Shown: positions 9,112 through 16,700 of the stretch, piece by piece
Position numbering within the stretch: the stretch's first letter is position 1
Layout of the letters: each line of letters starts with the position of its first letter
DNA from: JBOGED01 sp050743625
Lineage (GTDB): Bacteria; Actinomycetota; Nitriliruptoria; Euzebyales; Egibacteraceae
Direction of reading: 5' to 3'
Assembly: GCA_050743625.1 (NCBI GenBank)
Contig: JBOGED010000179.1
Location: 1-56,019 of the forward strand
DNA length: 56,019 nucleotides
The notes under the pieces: generated by a model
What the model was told of the DNA's origin: nothing
The model's input: the letters and a program-made list of their open reading frames with translations, nothing else
Database searches by the model: none
Translations under genes and position numbers: made by a program

Positions 9112-10212
9112 CTACTGTGGGGTATCCGGAACTTCTAGCACGTAGTCGTCCGCCTCGTCGCTCCACCGCATCGAGACCATGCCACGGGCCCGGGCCGCCT
9201 TGCAGAACTGCAGGAACGCGCCGAAGCCAAACTGCTTCTCACTGAACGACGGTTGACGTTTGCGCAGCTCGTTCTTCAGCCCGGATAGCGAGGGCCCGGT
9301 TCCTTGACTCCGTTGCAGGTCCGCGACGACGGATCTGAGCAGCTCGAACGCGTCCTCCTCGCTGCGGCTCTCCTCGGGGAACCCCACCTCAGGATCGCCT
9401 TTGGCGCTGCCCGTGGAGAGCTCGATGACCCGCTGCTGCTCCAGGTGGCGGAGCAGCTCACCAAACGCACGGAAGCCGTAGTCAGCCTCGCTGAACGTGG
9501 GGTCTTTGCGCAGTAATGCCCGTTTCAACGTGGAGGCGAGGACCGCGCCCCCGCTGGACCGCTGAAGACCGGACAGGGTCTGCGTGACGAGACGCGGCAG
9601 GTCCGGCTCCTCGCCCTTGACCTCGACCTCCGGTGGGTCAAGCCGGACCGGCGCTGGCTTCGGAGCCGCTCTCCCGCGCCCACTCCTCCGGCTTGTCTGC
9701 TTCGTCACCGTTTCGGGATCCGGGAGGTTCACGCCCTCGAGCCGCTCGTAGAACAAGAACTCGTCACACGCCGGCGGCAGGAGCGAGGAGGTAGAGGCCG
9801 CGAGGCCGACCCCGATCACCCGGCGGTTCAACTCCCGCAGTTTCCCGACAAGAGGTGTGAAGTCGCTGTCCCCCGTCCCGATCACATAGGTCGTGATGTA
9901 GTCGCGCTCGAAGCACAGCTCGATCGCGTCGACGGCCAGCTTGATGTCGGCCGCGTTCTTGCGTACGGCTCCCATCCGTTGGGGGATCTCGATCAGCTCG
10001 ACCTGCTGCTGGGTCAGCATCCGCCGGTCCTCCTCGAAGTAGGACCAGTCGGCGTAGGCCCGCCGCACGACCACCCGCCCCCGCTCCGCGAGGGCGTCCG
10101 CCAGCGGCTTCAAGTCGAACCGCAAGCCGGACAGATCCTCCCGCGCGCCGATCGCCAGGTTCTCATAGTCCAGAAAGAGAGCGATGCGCTCCTCGTCAGT
10201 CGTCATTGACAC
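9112..10212 (-). CDS. NYN-domain protein with two OST-HTH/LOTUS domains
   Basis: 366 residues. Residues about 8-155 form a NYN/LabA-type PIN-fold domain with conserved acidic residues: IALFLDYENLAIG, KNAADIKLAVDAIEL and YVIGTGDSDFTPLV. Two C-terminal OST-HTH modules follow: one near 215-285 (GGAVLASTLKRALLRKDPTF, then YGFRAFGELLRHLEQ) and a second near 300-355 (LSGLKNELRKRQPSFSEKQF, then GFGAFLQFCKAA). The family is predicted to bind and perhaps cleave RNA, and bacterial members remain poorly studied. The start could be 10212 or the ATG two codons in. It is divergent from the macrolide phosphotransferase gene, sharing about 150 bases of upstream DNA. Confidence 0.88.
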   Translation of the reverse strand: MSMTTDEERIALFLDYENLAIGAREDLSGLRFDLKPLADALAERGRVVVRRAYADWSYFEEDRRMLTQQQVELIEIPQRMGAVRKNAADIKLAVDAIELCFERDYITTYVIGTGDSDFTPLVGKLRELNRRVIGVGLAASTSSLLPPACDEFLFYERLEGVNLPDPETVTKQTSRRSGRGRAAPKPAPVRLDPPEVEVKGEEPDLPRLVTQTLSGLQRSSGGAVLASTLKRALLRKDPTFSEADYGFRAFGELLRHLEQQRVIELSTGSAKGDPEVGFPEESRSEEDAFELLRSVVADLQRSQGTGPSLSGLKNELRKRQPSFSEKQFGFGAFLQFCKAARARGMVSMRWSDEADDYVLEVPDTPQ

Positions 10213-10290
10213 CAGAGCCTAGCGGTCACACGGTGGAGGTGAGCGTGTCGGGAGGGGTCGGTGACAGCGATACCTGGCCATAAGAGGTCT

Positions 10291-10320
10291 GGCGCCGGGT
10301 GAGACTGTACCCCCGGCGCT
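10291..10320 (+). promoter_or_regulatory. Hairpin in the leader of the mph-like gene
   Basis: GCGCCGGG (10292-10299) and CCCGGCGC (10312-10319) form an 8-bp GC stem with a 12-base loop, 43 bases before the phosphotransferase start and between the divergent genes. Macrolide resistance genes are often controlled by leader structures, so an attenuator is possible. A terminator or a chance stem is the alternative. No leader peptide is evident. Confidence 0.35.
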
Positions 10321-10362
10321 CCGAAGCTTCGCGGCAGCGTCCGAACATCTGGAGCCAGCGTG

Positions 10363-11262
10363 ATGACGCCGAGCGACGTGGCCAATCTGGCACGCATGCA
10401 TGGTCTGGAGATCGTCTCTGACGACATTGCGTTCAATGAGATCGGCTTGGACTTTCGCGTCGCCTTTGTTTCTACCGCCGACGGGACACGCTGGGTCCTA
10501 CGGATCCCTCGCCGACCTGACGTCATCGACCGGTCGAGGATAGAGGGGCGCGCCCTCGCGCTGGTCCGCGGGGACTTGCCAGTCGAGGTGCCGGATTGGC
10601 GCATTCACAGCGAGGAGCTGATCGCCTACCCGCTCTTACCCGGCACACCGGGGGTGACGCTCGATGCTCAGACCGGCGAGTGGCGCTGGAACCTCGATCG
10701 AAGCTCCCCGATCTTCGCCGGCACGCTTGGCCGAGCCGTAGCGGCGCTGCATGCCATCGACCACCAGGCGGCACGGGAGGCGGGCCTGACCGTCCTCACC
10801 CCTGAAGAGGTCCGGGCAGAGATCCAGGCCAATATCGACACCGTCAAGAGCGAGCTCGGCGTCGCCGACCGTCTCTCGAACCGCTGGCACGCATGGCTCG
10901 CTGACGACAGCTTCTGGCCCGAGCACTCAACCCTCGTTCATGGCGACCTGCACGTCGGGCACGTGCTCGTCGACACCGACGCGCGAGCCATCGGCATCCT
11001 CGACTGGACCGAGGCCAGGGTTGCCGACCCCGCGACGGATTTCATGGGCCATCTGTACGCCTTCGGCGACGAGGGGTTGGATCAACTGCTCGCCGAGTAC
11101 GAGAAAGCCGGTGGCCGGACCTGGCCTCGCGTCAAAGCCCACTGCGCCGAGATGCTCTCCGCCTTCGCCGTCAACTACGCGCTCTACGCGCTCACCACGA
11201 ACAACCAGGAGCACCTCCAAGCCGCACGCGCCCAACTCCTCGATAACGCCAACGCGCCATAG
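10363..11262 (+). CDS. Macrolide 2'-phosphotransferase family protein
   Basis: This 299-residue protein aligns along its length with the Mph family. The N-terminus is MTPSDVANLARMHGLEI, then the FNEIGLDFRVAF and TRWVLRIPRR nucleotide-binding region, IAYPLLPGTPGVTLD, the catalytic loop LVHGDLHVGHVLVD (Asp base and Asn-type position replaced by His-Val) and the metal-binding segment ILDWTEARVADPATDF. Family members inactivate 14- to 16-membered macrolides by phosphorylating the desosamine 2'-OH with GTP or ATP. GGAG at 10351 supports the ATG at 10363 or the adjacent GTG at 10360. It is a single gene between divergent NYN and convergent mct, in an otherwise chromosomal setting, so it is more likely an intrinsic than a recently acquired determinant. 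The substrate is untested. Confidence 0.9.
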   Translation: MTPSDVANLARMHGLEIVSDDIAFNEIGLDFRVAFVSTADGTRWVLRIPRRPDVIDRSRIEGRALALVRGDLPVEVPDWRIHSEELIAYPLLPGTPGVTLDAQTGEWRWNLDRSSPIFAGTLGRAVAALHAIDHQAAREAGLTVLTPEEVRAEIQANIDTVKSELGVADRLSNRWHAWLADDSFWPEHSTLVHGDLHVGHVLVDTDARAIGILDWTEARVADPATDFMGHLYAFGDEGLDQLLAEYEKAGGRTWPRVKAHCAEMLSAFAVNYALYALTTNNQEHLQAARAQLLDNANAP

Positions 11263-11280
11263 AACGAGCGCGTTGACCCA

Positions 11281-12495
11281 CTACGGTCCTGCGACCACTC
11301 CCTGGTCGTGGAGGCGGCCGATGTCGGATGACGAGAGTCCGAGGACGTCGGCGAGGATCTCGTCGGTGTGCTCGCCGAGCTGTGGGGCGGGGCGGGGTGG
11401 GAGGCGCTCGGCAGCGGAGAAAGCAAGGGGAGAAGACGGCATAAGGTGGGTGCCGACACCCGGCTGGTCGACCTCGGCGAACATGGGGTTGGCCGGCGAG
11501 CACCGGGGGTCGTGCGCCACCAGCTCGGCGAACGTCTGGTACGGCCCCCAGCACACGTCGTGAGCGTCGAAGGCCTCCCGGACCTCGTCCAAGGTGCGGC
11601 TGGCGACCCACGGCTCCAACACCGCCGCGATCGTCTCCCGCGCCTGGAAACGGTCCCCCTCCTGATCGAGGTCCACCCCCAGGAGGCGCTCGATGTGCGC
11701 ACACGCGGCGTTCAGCTCGGTCGCCTCCAACAGGCTTTGCCATTGGCGCCGGGTCAGCCCCACGACCATCACGCGCCTGCCGTCTTTGGTGACGAAGTCT
11801 CGCCCGAAGGCCCCGTAAAGATAGTTCCCGTACCGGGGACGTTCCTGGTTGTTGACCTGGACCTCCGCGATGTTGCCGAGGTGCCCGGCCATCGCGAACG
11901 CCACGTCGGAGAGCGCGAGCCGGACGAGCTGCCCCTCGCCCTCCAGGCGGCGGTGGCGCTCGGCCGCGAGGAGCCCGGCGGCGGCCATCATGCCGGTGAT
12001 GGCGTCCCAGGCGGGGAGCAGGTGGTTGACAGGGACGCTCAGGCTCGACGGCCCGGTGACCCAGGCGAAGCCGGTGGCCGGGTTCACCGTGTAGTCGACG
12101 GCTGAGCCCCCGTCGTGATTGCCCACAATGTTGACCATGATCAAGTCGCCGCGCCGAGCTGACAGCTTCTCGTAATCGAGCCAGCCCGCGGCGGGAAAGT
12201 TCGTGAGGAACAACCCGCTGTTCGGCCCTGGCGCGGTGATGAGGTCGGTAAGCAGGTCCCTCCCTCGGGGCGAACGCAGGTCGACGGCGATCGAGCGCTT
12301 TCCCTTGTTCAGGCCGGCCCAGAACAAGCTGGACCCCTCCGCGGTGATCGGCCAGCGCCGCGCGTCGAGGCCACCGGACAGCGGATCGAAACGGATCACG
12401 TCAGCGCCGAGCTGCGCCAGCGTCATCCCTCCCAACGGCGCCGCCACGAAGGCCGAGCCCTCCACCACCCGCATACCGTCCAGGATCCCAGGCAT
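11281..12495 (-). CDS. mct: 2-Methylfumaryl-CoA isomerase (mesaconyl-CoA C1-C4 CoA transferase, Mct)
   Basis: A 404-residue family III (CaiB/BaiF) CoA transferase. Its N-terminus, GMRVVEGSAFVAAPLGGMTL, and later blocks (FWAGLNKGKRSIAVDLR, GGSAVDYTVNPATGF, LLAAERHRRLEGEGQLV, NYLYGAFGRDF, PAPQLGEHTDEIL) closely resemble the Chloroflexus enzyme as I recall it, not generic family III proteins. That enzyme moves CoA intramolecularly from C1 to C4 of mesaconate in the 3-hydroxypropionate bicycle. The upstream minus-strand neighbour (17 bases away) is the matching MaoC-type hydratase, so the two probably form an operon for methylmalyl/mesaconyl-CoA conversion, as in glyoxylate co-assimilation. Malyl-CoA lyase and propionyl-CoA genes are not in the window. 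Confidence 0.85.
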   Translation of the reverse strand: MPGILDGMRVVEGSAFVAAPLGGMTLAQLGADVIRFDPLSGGLDARRWPITAEGSSLFWAGLNKGKRSIAVDLRSPRGRDLLTDLITAPGPNSGLFLTNFPAAGWLDYEKLSARRGDLIMVNIVGNHDGGSAVDYTVNPATGFAWVTGPSSLSVPVNHLLPAWDAITGMMAAAGLLAAERHRRLEGEGQLVRLALSDVAFAMAGHLGNIAEVQVNNQERPRYGNYLYGAFGRDFVTKDGRRVMVVGLTRRQWQSLLEATELNAACAHIERLLGVDLDQEGDRFQARETIAAVLEPWVASRTLDEVREAFDAHDVCWGPYQTFAELVAHDPRCSPANPMFAEVDQPGVGTHLMPSSPLAFSAAERLPPRPAPQLGEHTDEILADVLGLSSSDIGRLHDQGVVAGP

Positions 12496-12511
12496 ACGCT
12501 CCCCTTGCCGG

Positions 12512-13525
12512 TCAAGCGATCAGGCCGACGAAACGCCAGTCGAGGACCTGATCCTCAGGGCCTGCTCCGGCTCTGCTGGCATGGACGATGGCGCGGAGAT
12601 CGATCATCGCGCCATCCGCCAACGGGTGGACCGCCTCGACGCTCACCTCGGTCCGCAGCACGTCCCCCTCGAACACCGGCCCGCTGTGGTCACAGCTGCG
12701 CCAGGCGAGGATCGTGACGAGGTCGGGCAGCGCCCGGGTCACGTGGGCGCCGGCGATTGAGATGGTGTGCCCGCCGTAGACGAGCCGACGCCCGTAGGCG
12801 GACGCGCCCCGGTCGGTGTGGGTGGCGGCCAGGTTCAGCGTCGCTCGGGCCAGCTCGGGGGCACAGGTCACCGTGTCTCTCCCCTCGATCTCGTAAACCG
12901 TGCCGGGGGTGATATCCGCCTCGCCGTGACCCGCGCTCTTGCGGAAGACATCGAGGCGCCAACCGGCCGGTACCGCTTCGACCAGCAGGTCGGGGTCGAG
13001 GTCCGAGGGGATCGGGTCGAAGGAGTCCTCGTGCCCGGTCTGCGCGTCAGGGTCACGCAACGGGATCATCGGGCAGCGCCAGAAGTCCAGCACGCGCTCA
13101 TGGTGCTGATTCTCGACCTCGATGCGCAGTACCACCAGGCCCGTCGACGGGCGCCCTGGCCGGCCGCGACTCTGACGCAGTGCCAGTACCTCCGCCTGGG
13201 TGCGCAACGTGTCACCCAAGTGTACGGGCCTGAGGAGGCGCAAGCCCCGGTAGAAGAGGTTCGCCCGCGCCCGCTGGGAAACGAACGTCGTCTGGCCGAT
13301 GGCGACATGGCAGACCAGGGTAGGATGAGCGAGCGGCTCAGGCTTTCCCGTGACAGCCTTGGACAGCGCGTTGTCGAGCGCGAGGCGGAGCCGATCGCCA
13401 CACAGTGCCTGATGAAGGACCGCGTGACCAGTGGTCAGCGTGAGGGCTGGTGCGTCGTCGTAGATCTGACCGCGCTCGAAGTCCTCGAAGAACGGCCCAC
13501 CGACGCGGACTCGCTTGCCTGCCAT
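12512..13525 (-). CDS. MaoC-like mesaconyl-CoA/2-methylfumaryl-CoA hydratase
   Basis: This 337-residue double-hotdog protein has the N-terminal block GPFFEDFERGQIYDDAPALT and two MaoC-type halves. The second half holds ATLNLAATHTDRGASAYGRR and LVYGGHTISIAGAHV, where hydratase active-site Asp and His residues are expected. Related enzymes (Mch/Mcd) interconvert beta-methylmalyl-CoA and mesaconyl-C1-CoA. The assignment rests on the double-hotdog length, the N-terminal signature and its position directly before mct. The mesaconyl-C4-CoA hydratase (Meh type) is an alternative. The start at 13525 (MAGKRVRVGG) fits the family. Confidence 0.78.
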   Translation of the reverse strand: MAGKRVRVGGPFFEDFERGQIYDDAPALTLTTGHAVLHQALCGDRLRLALDNALSKAVTGKPEPLAHPTLVCHVAIGQTTFVSQRARANLFYRGLRLLRPVHLGDTLRTQAEVLALRQSRGRPGRPSTGLVVLRIEVENQHHERVLDFWRCPMIPLRDPDAQTGHEDSFDPIPSDLDPDLLVEAVPAGWRLDVFRKSAGHGEADITPGTVYEIEGRDTVTCAPELARATLNLAATHTDRGASAYGRRLVYGGHTISIAGAHVTRALPDLVTILAWRSCDHSGPVFEGDVLRTEVSVEAVHPLADGAMIDLRAIVHASRAGAGPEDQVLDWRFVGLIA

Positions 13526-13584
13526 TGGGCCCCTTCTGAAAAAGCGGCATCATAGGAGACCGCCGTCCATGACGAGGAGACACC

Positions 13585-13788
13585 GTGTACGAGTATAAAG
13601 TCGTCGTAATCCGTGAGGGCATGATCGGCGGCAAGGTAAGCGGCGACAAGCTCGAGGATGTGCTGAACGACCATGCACGCCAAGGTTGGCGGCTAAGAGC
13701 GATCACCTCAACCGACGTCAAAGGCCGGGTAGGCCCGGGCGCGGTCGAGGGTCTCCTCGTCACGCTGGAGCGCCAAGTCGCCGGCTAG
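13585..13788 (+). CDS. DUF4177 domain small protein
   Basis: This 67-residue protein (MYEYKVVVIREGMIGGK, then LEDVLNDHARQGWRLRAIT) matches the small DUF4177 family: a beta-strand start, an amphipathic helix with the GWRLRA turn, and two final strands. The function is unknown. GAGGAGA before the ATG supports the start. It is divergent from the hydratase gene and its 3' end overlaps that of tauE by 4 bases. Confidence 0.8.
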   Translation: MYEYKVVVIREGMIGGKVSGDKLEDVLNDHARQGWRLRAITSTDVKGRVGPGAVEGLLVTLERQVAG

Positions 13789-14702
13789 GCCACCGAGACG
13801 GTCTCGGGTACCGGCGCGGGTGCCGCAACCCTTTGCTCCCGCTTGGACTGCCTCGTCGCGTGGGTGACCGCCGCGCTCCAAAGGCAGGCGACCAGGGCGA
13901 GGAGGACCAGCCGGGAAGGGCCGTTGACCCCGAGCCCGTCGAGAACCGCGCGGCCGTTGGTGAGGATGATGAGCCCCCCGACGGCGGCCCCCATCGGGCG
14001 CGGGGGGATGCGGCGGACGAGGCACGCGGCGATAGGCGCGGAGAGCAGGCCACCGGCCAGCAGGGCGATCAGCACCGCCGGCTGGATCCCCTCCGCTCCG
14101 AGGAAGAGGAGGAATCCCGCGGTGATGCTCAACGCGACGAAGAACTCGCTCGCGTTTACCGACCCGATCACCTTGCGAGGTTCCATCCGCCCAGACGCGA
14201 GGAGCGACGGTGTCGCCACCGGTCCCCAACCGCCGCCGCCGACCGCGTCGACGAACCCGGCGAACAATCCCATCGGTACCAGGAAGCGCCTCCGCAAGGT
14301 CATTGTGGTGACCGGAACCGCGACTCGCGCCAGGGTGAAGCGCGCGAGCACGTAGACCCCGAGCAGCACGAGCACGCCCGCGATCCACGGCTTCGCCGCC
14401 GCGCCCGGCACCGCGCTGAGCAAGGCCGCGCCGGCGAAGCCACCGGCGCAACCGGGCACCGCGATCCGGCGCACGGTCTCCCAATGCACGTTGCCAAATC
14501 GCCAGTGTGAGGCGCCCGACGCCAAGCCCGTGGCGATCTTCGACACGTGCACCGACGCCGACACCGAAGCCGGAGCGAGACCCACGGCGAGCAGCAAGGT
14601 CGACGAGGTCACGCCGTATCCCATCCCGAGCGCTCCGTCGACGAACTGGGCGGCGAGCCCGACCAGGCCCAGCACGAGCAGCCTCTGCAGCGTCCATTCC
14701 AC
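13785..14702 (-). CDS. TSUP (TauE/SafE) family membrane transporter
   Basis: A 305-residue integral membrane protein with about eight hydrophobic helices and the TauE/SafE signature: FVDGALGMGYGVTSSTLLLA near the N-terminus and its repeat FAGFVDAVGGGGWGPVATPSL in the second half. Family members move sulfite, organosulfonates or other small anions. It follows an Rrf2 regulator on the same strand (100 bases), a pairing that points to sulfur-compound export under cysteine or sulfite control. The substrate cannot be told from sequence. Confidence 0.88.
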   Translation of the reverse strand: MEWTLQRLLVLGLVGLAAQFVDGALGMGYGVTSSTLLLAVGLAPASVSASVHVSKIATGLASGASHWRFGNVHWETVRRIAVPGCAGGFAGAALLSAVPGAAAKPWIAGVLVLLGVYVLARFTLARVAVPVTTMTLRRRFLVPMGLFAGFVDAVGGGGWGPVATPSLLASGRMEPRKVIGSVNASEFFVALSITAGFLLFLGAEGIQPAVLIALLAGGLLSAPIAACLVRRIPPRPMGAAVGGLIILTNGRAVLDGLGVNGPSRLVLLALVACLWSAAVTHATRQSKREQRVAAPAPVPETVSVA

Positions 14703-14801
14703 GGTCCCGGTCTCCTTCCAGACTGACCCTCAAGATGAATATGGCCTACGAGGTCAAGTTCATCAAGTGGCTCGCGCAGGAGAGCGTGGGGGAAACAGGG
14801 A

Positions 14802-15269
14802 CTACGGCGTCCGGCCTGCCCAGGCGTCAGGATCACGAGTCAGCTCGGCGACCATTGGCGACAGGTTGCCGCTCGACACCGCCGCAAGGGTGACCGACTC
14901 AAGGAGCCGGCGCTCGGTCGCGCGCAGCGCGATCCATACGTCCCGGAGGGAGGCGGCCGCGCCCTCGTAGTAGATGTCCTGCGGCTGGTCACCGTGGATC
15001 TCCGCCAATGGCCCCTCGACCGCCCGGATGACGTCGGCGAGGCTGATCTCCTCGGCGCCGCGGGCCAGCCGGTACCCACCCTCGGCGCCCCGGCGGCTGC
15101 GGACGATACCCGCCCGCCGGAGGTCGGTCAGGATTCGCACGAGGAACGCCGATGGCACCCCCTGCGCCGCGGCGATCTGCTCCCGGGTCCTGGACGTGCC
15201 CTCTGCGGCGGCGGCGGCCAGCTCAGCGGCTGCCCGCAACGCGTAGTCGGCCTTGGCGGTGAGTCTCAT
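14802..15269 (-). CDS. Rrf2-family transcriptional regulator lacking cluster cysteines
   Basis: 155 residues from MRLTAKADYALRAAAELAAA, the standard Rrf2 N-terminus, through a winged helix (EQIAAAQGVPSAFLVRILTDL, then AGIVRSRRGAEGGYRLAR) to a C-terminal helix. I see no cysteine, so it is not an IscR/NsrR type iron-sulfur sensor; CymR/CysR-like ligand sensing in cysteine metabolism is more likely. The ATG at 15269 is chosen because upstream residues in the longer frame are not family-like. It probably controls itself and the TauE/SafE gene behind it. Confidence 0.88.
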   Translation of the reverse strand: MRLTAKADYALRAAAELAAAAAEGTSRTREQIAAAQGVPSAFLVRILTDLRRAGIVRSRRGAEGGYRLARGAEEISLADVIRAVEGPLAEIHGDQPQDIYYEGAAASLRDVWIALRATERRLLESVTLAAVSSGNLSPMVAELTRDPDAWAGRTP

Positions 15270-15316
15270 CAGGGCATCATCGCACCCGGGATGCGCCGGG
15301 GAGTAGTACGCACCTC

Positions 15317-15637
15317 CTAGAGGACGCCCTTGGCCAGGTCGCCCTCGGGGAGAGGCGATGCGACCCATATGTCCGGCGGGCCGGTGAGGTAGGCGCCGAT
15401 GAGATCATCGAGAGCCTTGACGTGTGGCTGCAGGAAGTGCTCCTCCAGGTCGCGCTGGTCGGACCATTTCTCTATTACGAATAACGTGGCTGGGTCGTCG
15501 AGTGCCTGGTGAATGGCGTAACGGAGGCAGCCATGCTCCGCGTGGGTCTTGGCGGCCAGCTCTCGTAGGGCTTCCTCGACCTCGTCGAGCAGCTTTGCCT
15601 TGGCGGTGAAGCGCGTGATGACCACAAGCTCGTTCAT
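15317..15637 (-). CDS. Antibiotic biosynthesis monooxygenase (ABM) domain protein
   Basis: A 106-residue dimeric ferredoxin-like fold protein: VVITRFTAKAKLLDEVEEAL, then THAEHGCLRYAIHQALDDPA, FVIEKWSDQRDLEEHF and PHVKALDDLI, the usual ABM/quinol monooxygenase pattern. Members oxidise quinols or act on small metabolites or signal molecules without a cofactor. The start at 15637 is set by homology; longer upstream frames are not conserved. It lies 14 bases after the methyltransferase gene on the same strand and may be co-transcribed with it. Confidence 0.85.
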   Translation of the reverse strand: MNELVVITRFTAKAKLLDEVEEALRELAAKTHAEHGCLRYAIHQALDDPATLFVIEKWSDQRDLEEHFLQPHVKALDDLIGAYLTGPPDIWVASPLPEGDLAKGVL

Positions 15638-15651
15638 ACCGACAGCATCTC

Positions 15652-16518
15652 TCACGGCGCAAGAGCTTGCACGATCGCATACTCGAGCATTCCCCTGCGG
15701 CGGAGGAACTCCCATTGGGAGATCATCAAGCGGGCCGCCCACGCCTGAGCGCGGGGGACACTGTCCAGGGCGCCCAAGCGCTGGATGGTGGTCCGGGAGT
15801 ACCTCAGCAATGGGTCGAAGACGGCCGTGCCACAGGTCTCGACGGCGACGTCGACGAACCCCGCCGCCCACAGGAGCTCCTCGATCTCGCGGGGCCCGGC
15901 TACGACATCGAGATGCAGTCCCCAGAACCGCAGGCTCGTCGCCCCGGCAATGAGCTCCCGCGGGTCACGGGCCTTCCGCGGGACCAAGATGTCGGACAGG
16001 GACAGGACGCCACCCGGGCGCAATACTCGCCGCGCCTCCGCGAAGAAGGCCTCCCGGGAAGGAAAGTGGAACGCGGCTTCGACACAGAGCAGCCCGTCGA
16101 TGGCATCCGTCGCGATCGGGAGCGCAACCGCGTCACCGACGACGGGCAGCGCCCGTGCGCGATCGAGCCTCTCGCGGCCAGCGTTGAGCTGGAACTCGCT
16201 GAGGTTCAGCGTGACGAGCCGGCGGGGGCGCAGCCGCTCAGCGACCACGAGGTCCTGCATTCCAAGGCCGTTCGCCACGTCGAGGATCACCCCGCCCGCC
16301 GGCAGCGGCTCGCAGAGTACCTCGACCAGCCGTTGCGGCGCGGACCGCGCCTCGGTGGCGTCCCCTCGCCCCTCCCAAAGACCAAGGTTCAACCAACCTG
16401 GCGCCAACGCCATGAAGAAGTCGTCGCCCAGGCTCTCGTACACCGCCTTGGCGGGGTACCGATCGAACCGCAGCATGCGCCGCAGATGCCGCAGGTGCGC
16501 CCGGGTCCACCCCTTCAC
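15652..16518 (-). CDS. Class I SAM-dependent methyltransferase
   Basis: 288 residues. The core Rossmann fold shows motif I as VILDVANGLGMQDLVVAE (a DVANGLG variant of the usual DxGxGxG), post-motif VTLNLSEFQLNAGRERL, motif II DAIDGLLCVEAAFHFPSREA and motif III VLRPGGVLSLSDILVP. The acidic-Phe-His stretch and C-terminal helical lid resemble small-molecule O- or C-methyltransferases of the UbiE/EryG type. The substrate is unknown. It is first in a probable two-gene unit with the ABM protein. A palindromic repeat sits 16 bases upstream of its start. Confidence 0.85.
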   Translation of the reverse strand: MKGWTRAHLRHLRRMLRFDRYPAKAVYESLGDDFFMALAPGWLNLGLWEGRGDATEARSAPQRLVEVLCEPLPAGGVILDVANGLGMQDLVVAERLRPRRLVTLNLSEFQLNAGRERLDRARALPVVGDAVALPIATDAIDGLLCVEAAFHFPSREAFFAEARRVLRPGGVLSLSDILVPRKARDPRELIAGATSLRFWGLHLDVVAGPREIEELLWAAGFVDVAVETCGTAVFDPLLRYSRTTIQRLGALDSVPRAQAWAARLMISQWEFLRRRGMLEYAIVQALAP

Positions 16519-16533
16519 TCCCTCACCCTAGCC

Positions 16534-16581
16534 CCCGAACAGGGATTTCGGGGTGTATGTGCCCAGAAATCCCGGTTCGGG
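16534..16581. repeat. Palindromic repeat, GAACAGGGATTT family, copy A
   Basis: CCCGAACAGGGATTTC (16534-16549) is matched by GAAATCCCGGTTCGGG (16566-16581) with one mismatch, and further GGGG/CCC pairing inside. It lies between the divergent methyltransferase and the ABC operon. Related copies are at 21918 and 22071, and a half-copy is at 55929. It resembles a REP/MITE-like mobile palindrome or a bidirectional terminator. Confidence 0.75.
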
Positions 16582-16700
16582 ATAACAAACAGCGTAAAAG
16601 CTTCAAGAAGCACGTCAAACAATCTCTTGCCCTGTCGGCCATTTTCTGCTACCACTGAGCTACTGCGAATCAGTTGCACCTGCGGGAAGGGACCTTGGGC

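Noticed and set aside
16634..16670. The reverse complement contains GTAGCTCAGTGGTAGCAG, resembling a tRNA D-arm.
   Set aside because: No acceptor stem, anticodon arm or T-arm can be folded around it, and the spacing is wrong. Treated as chance similarity.
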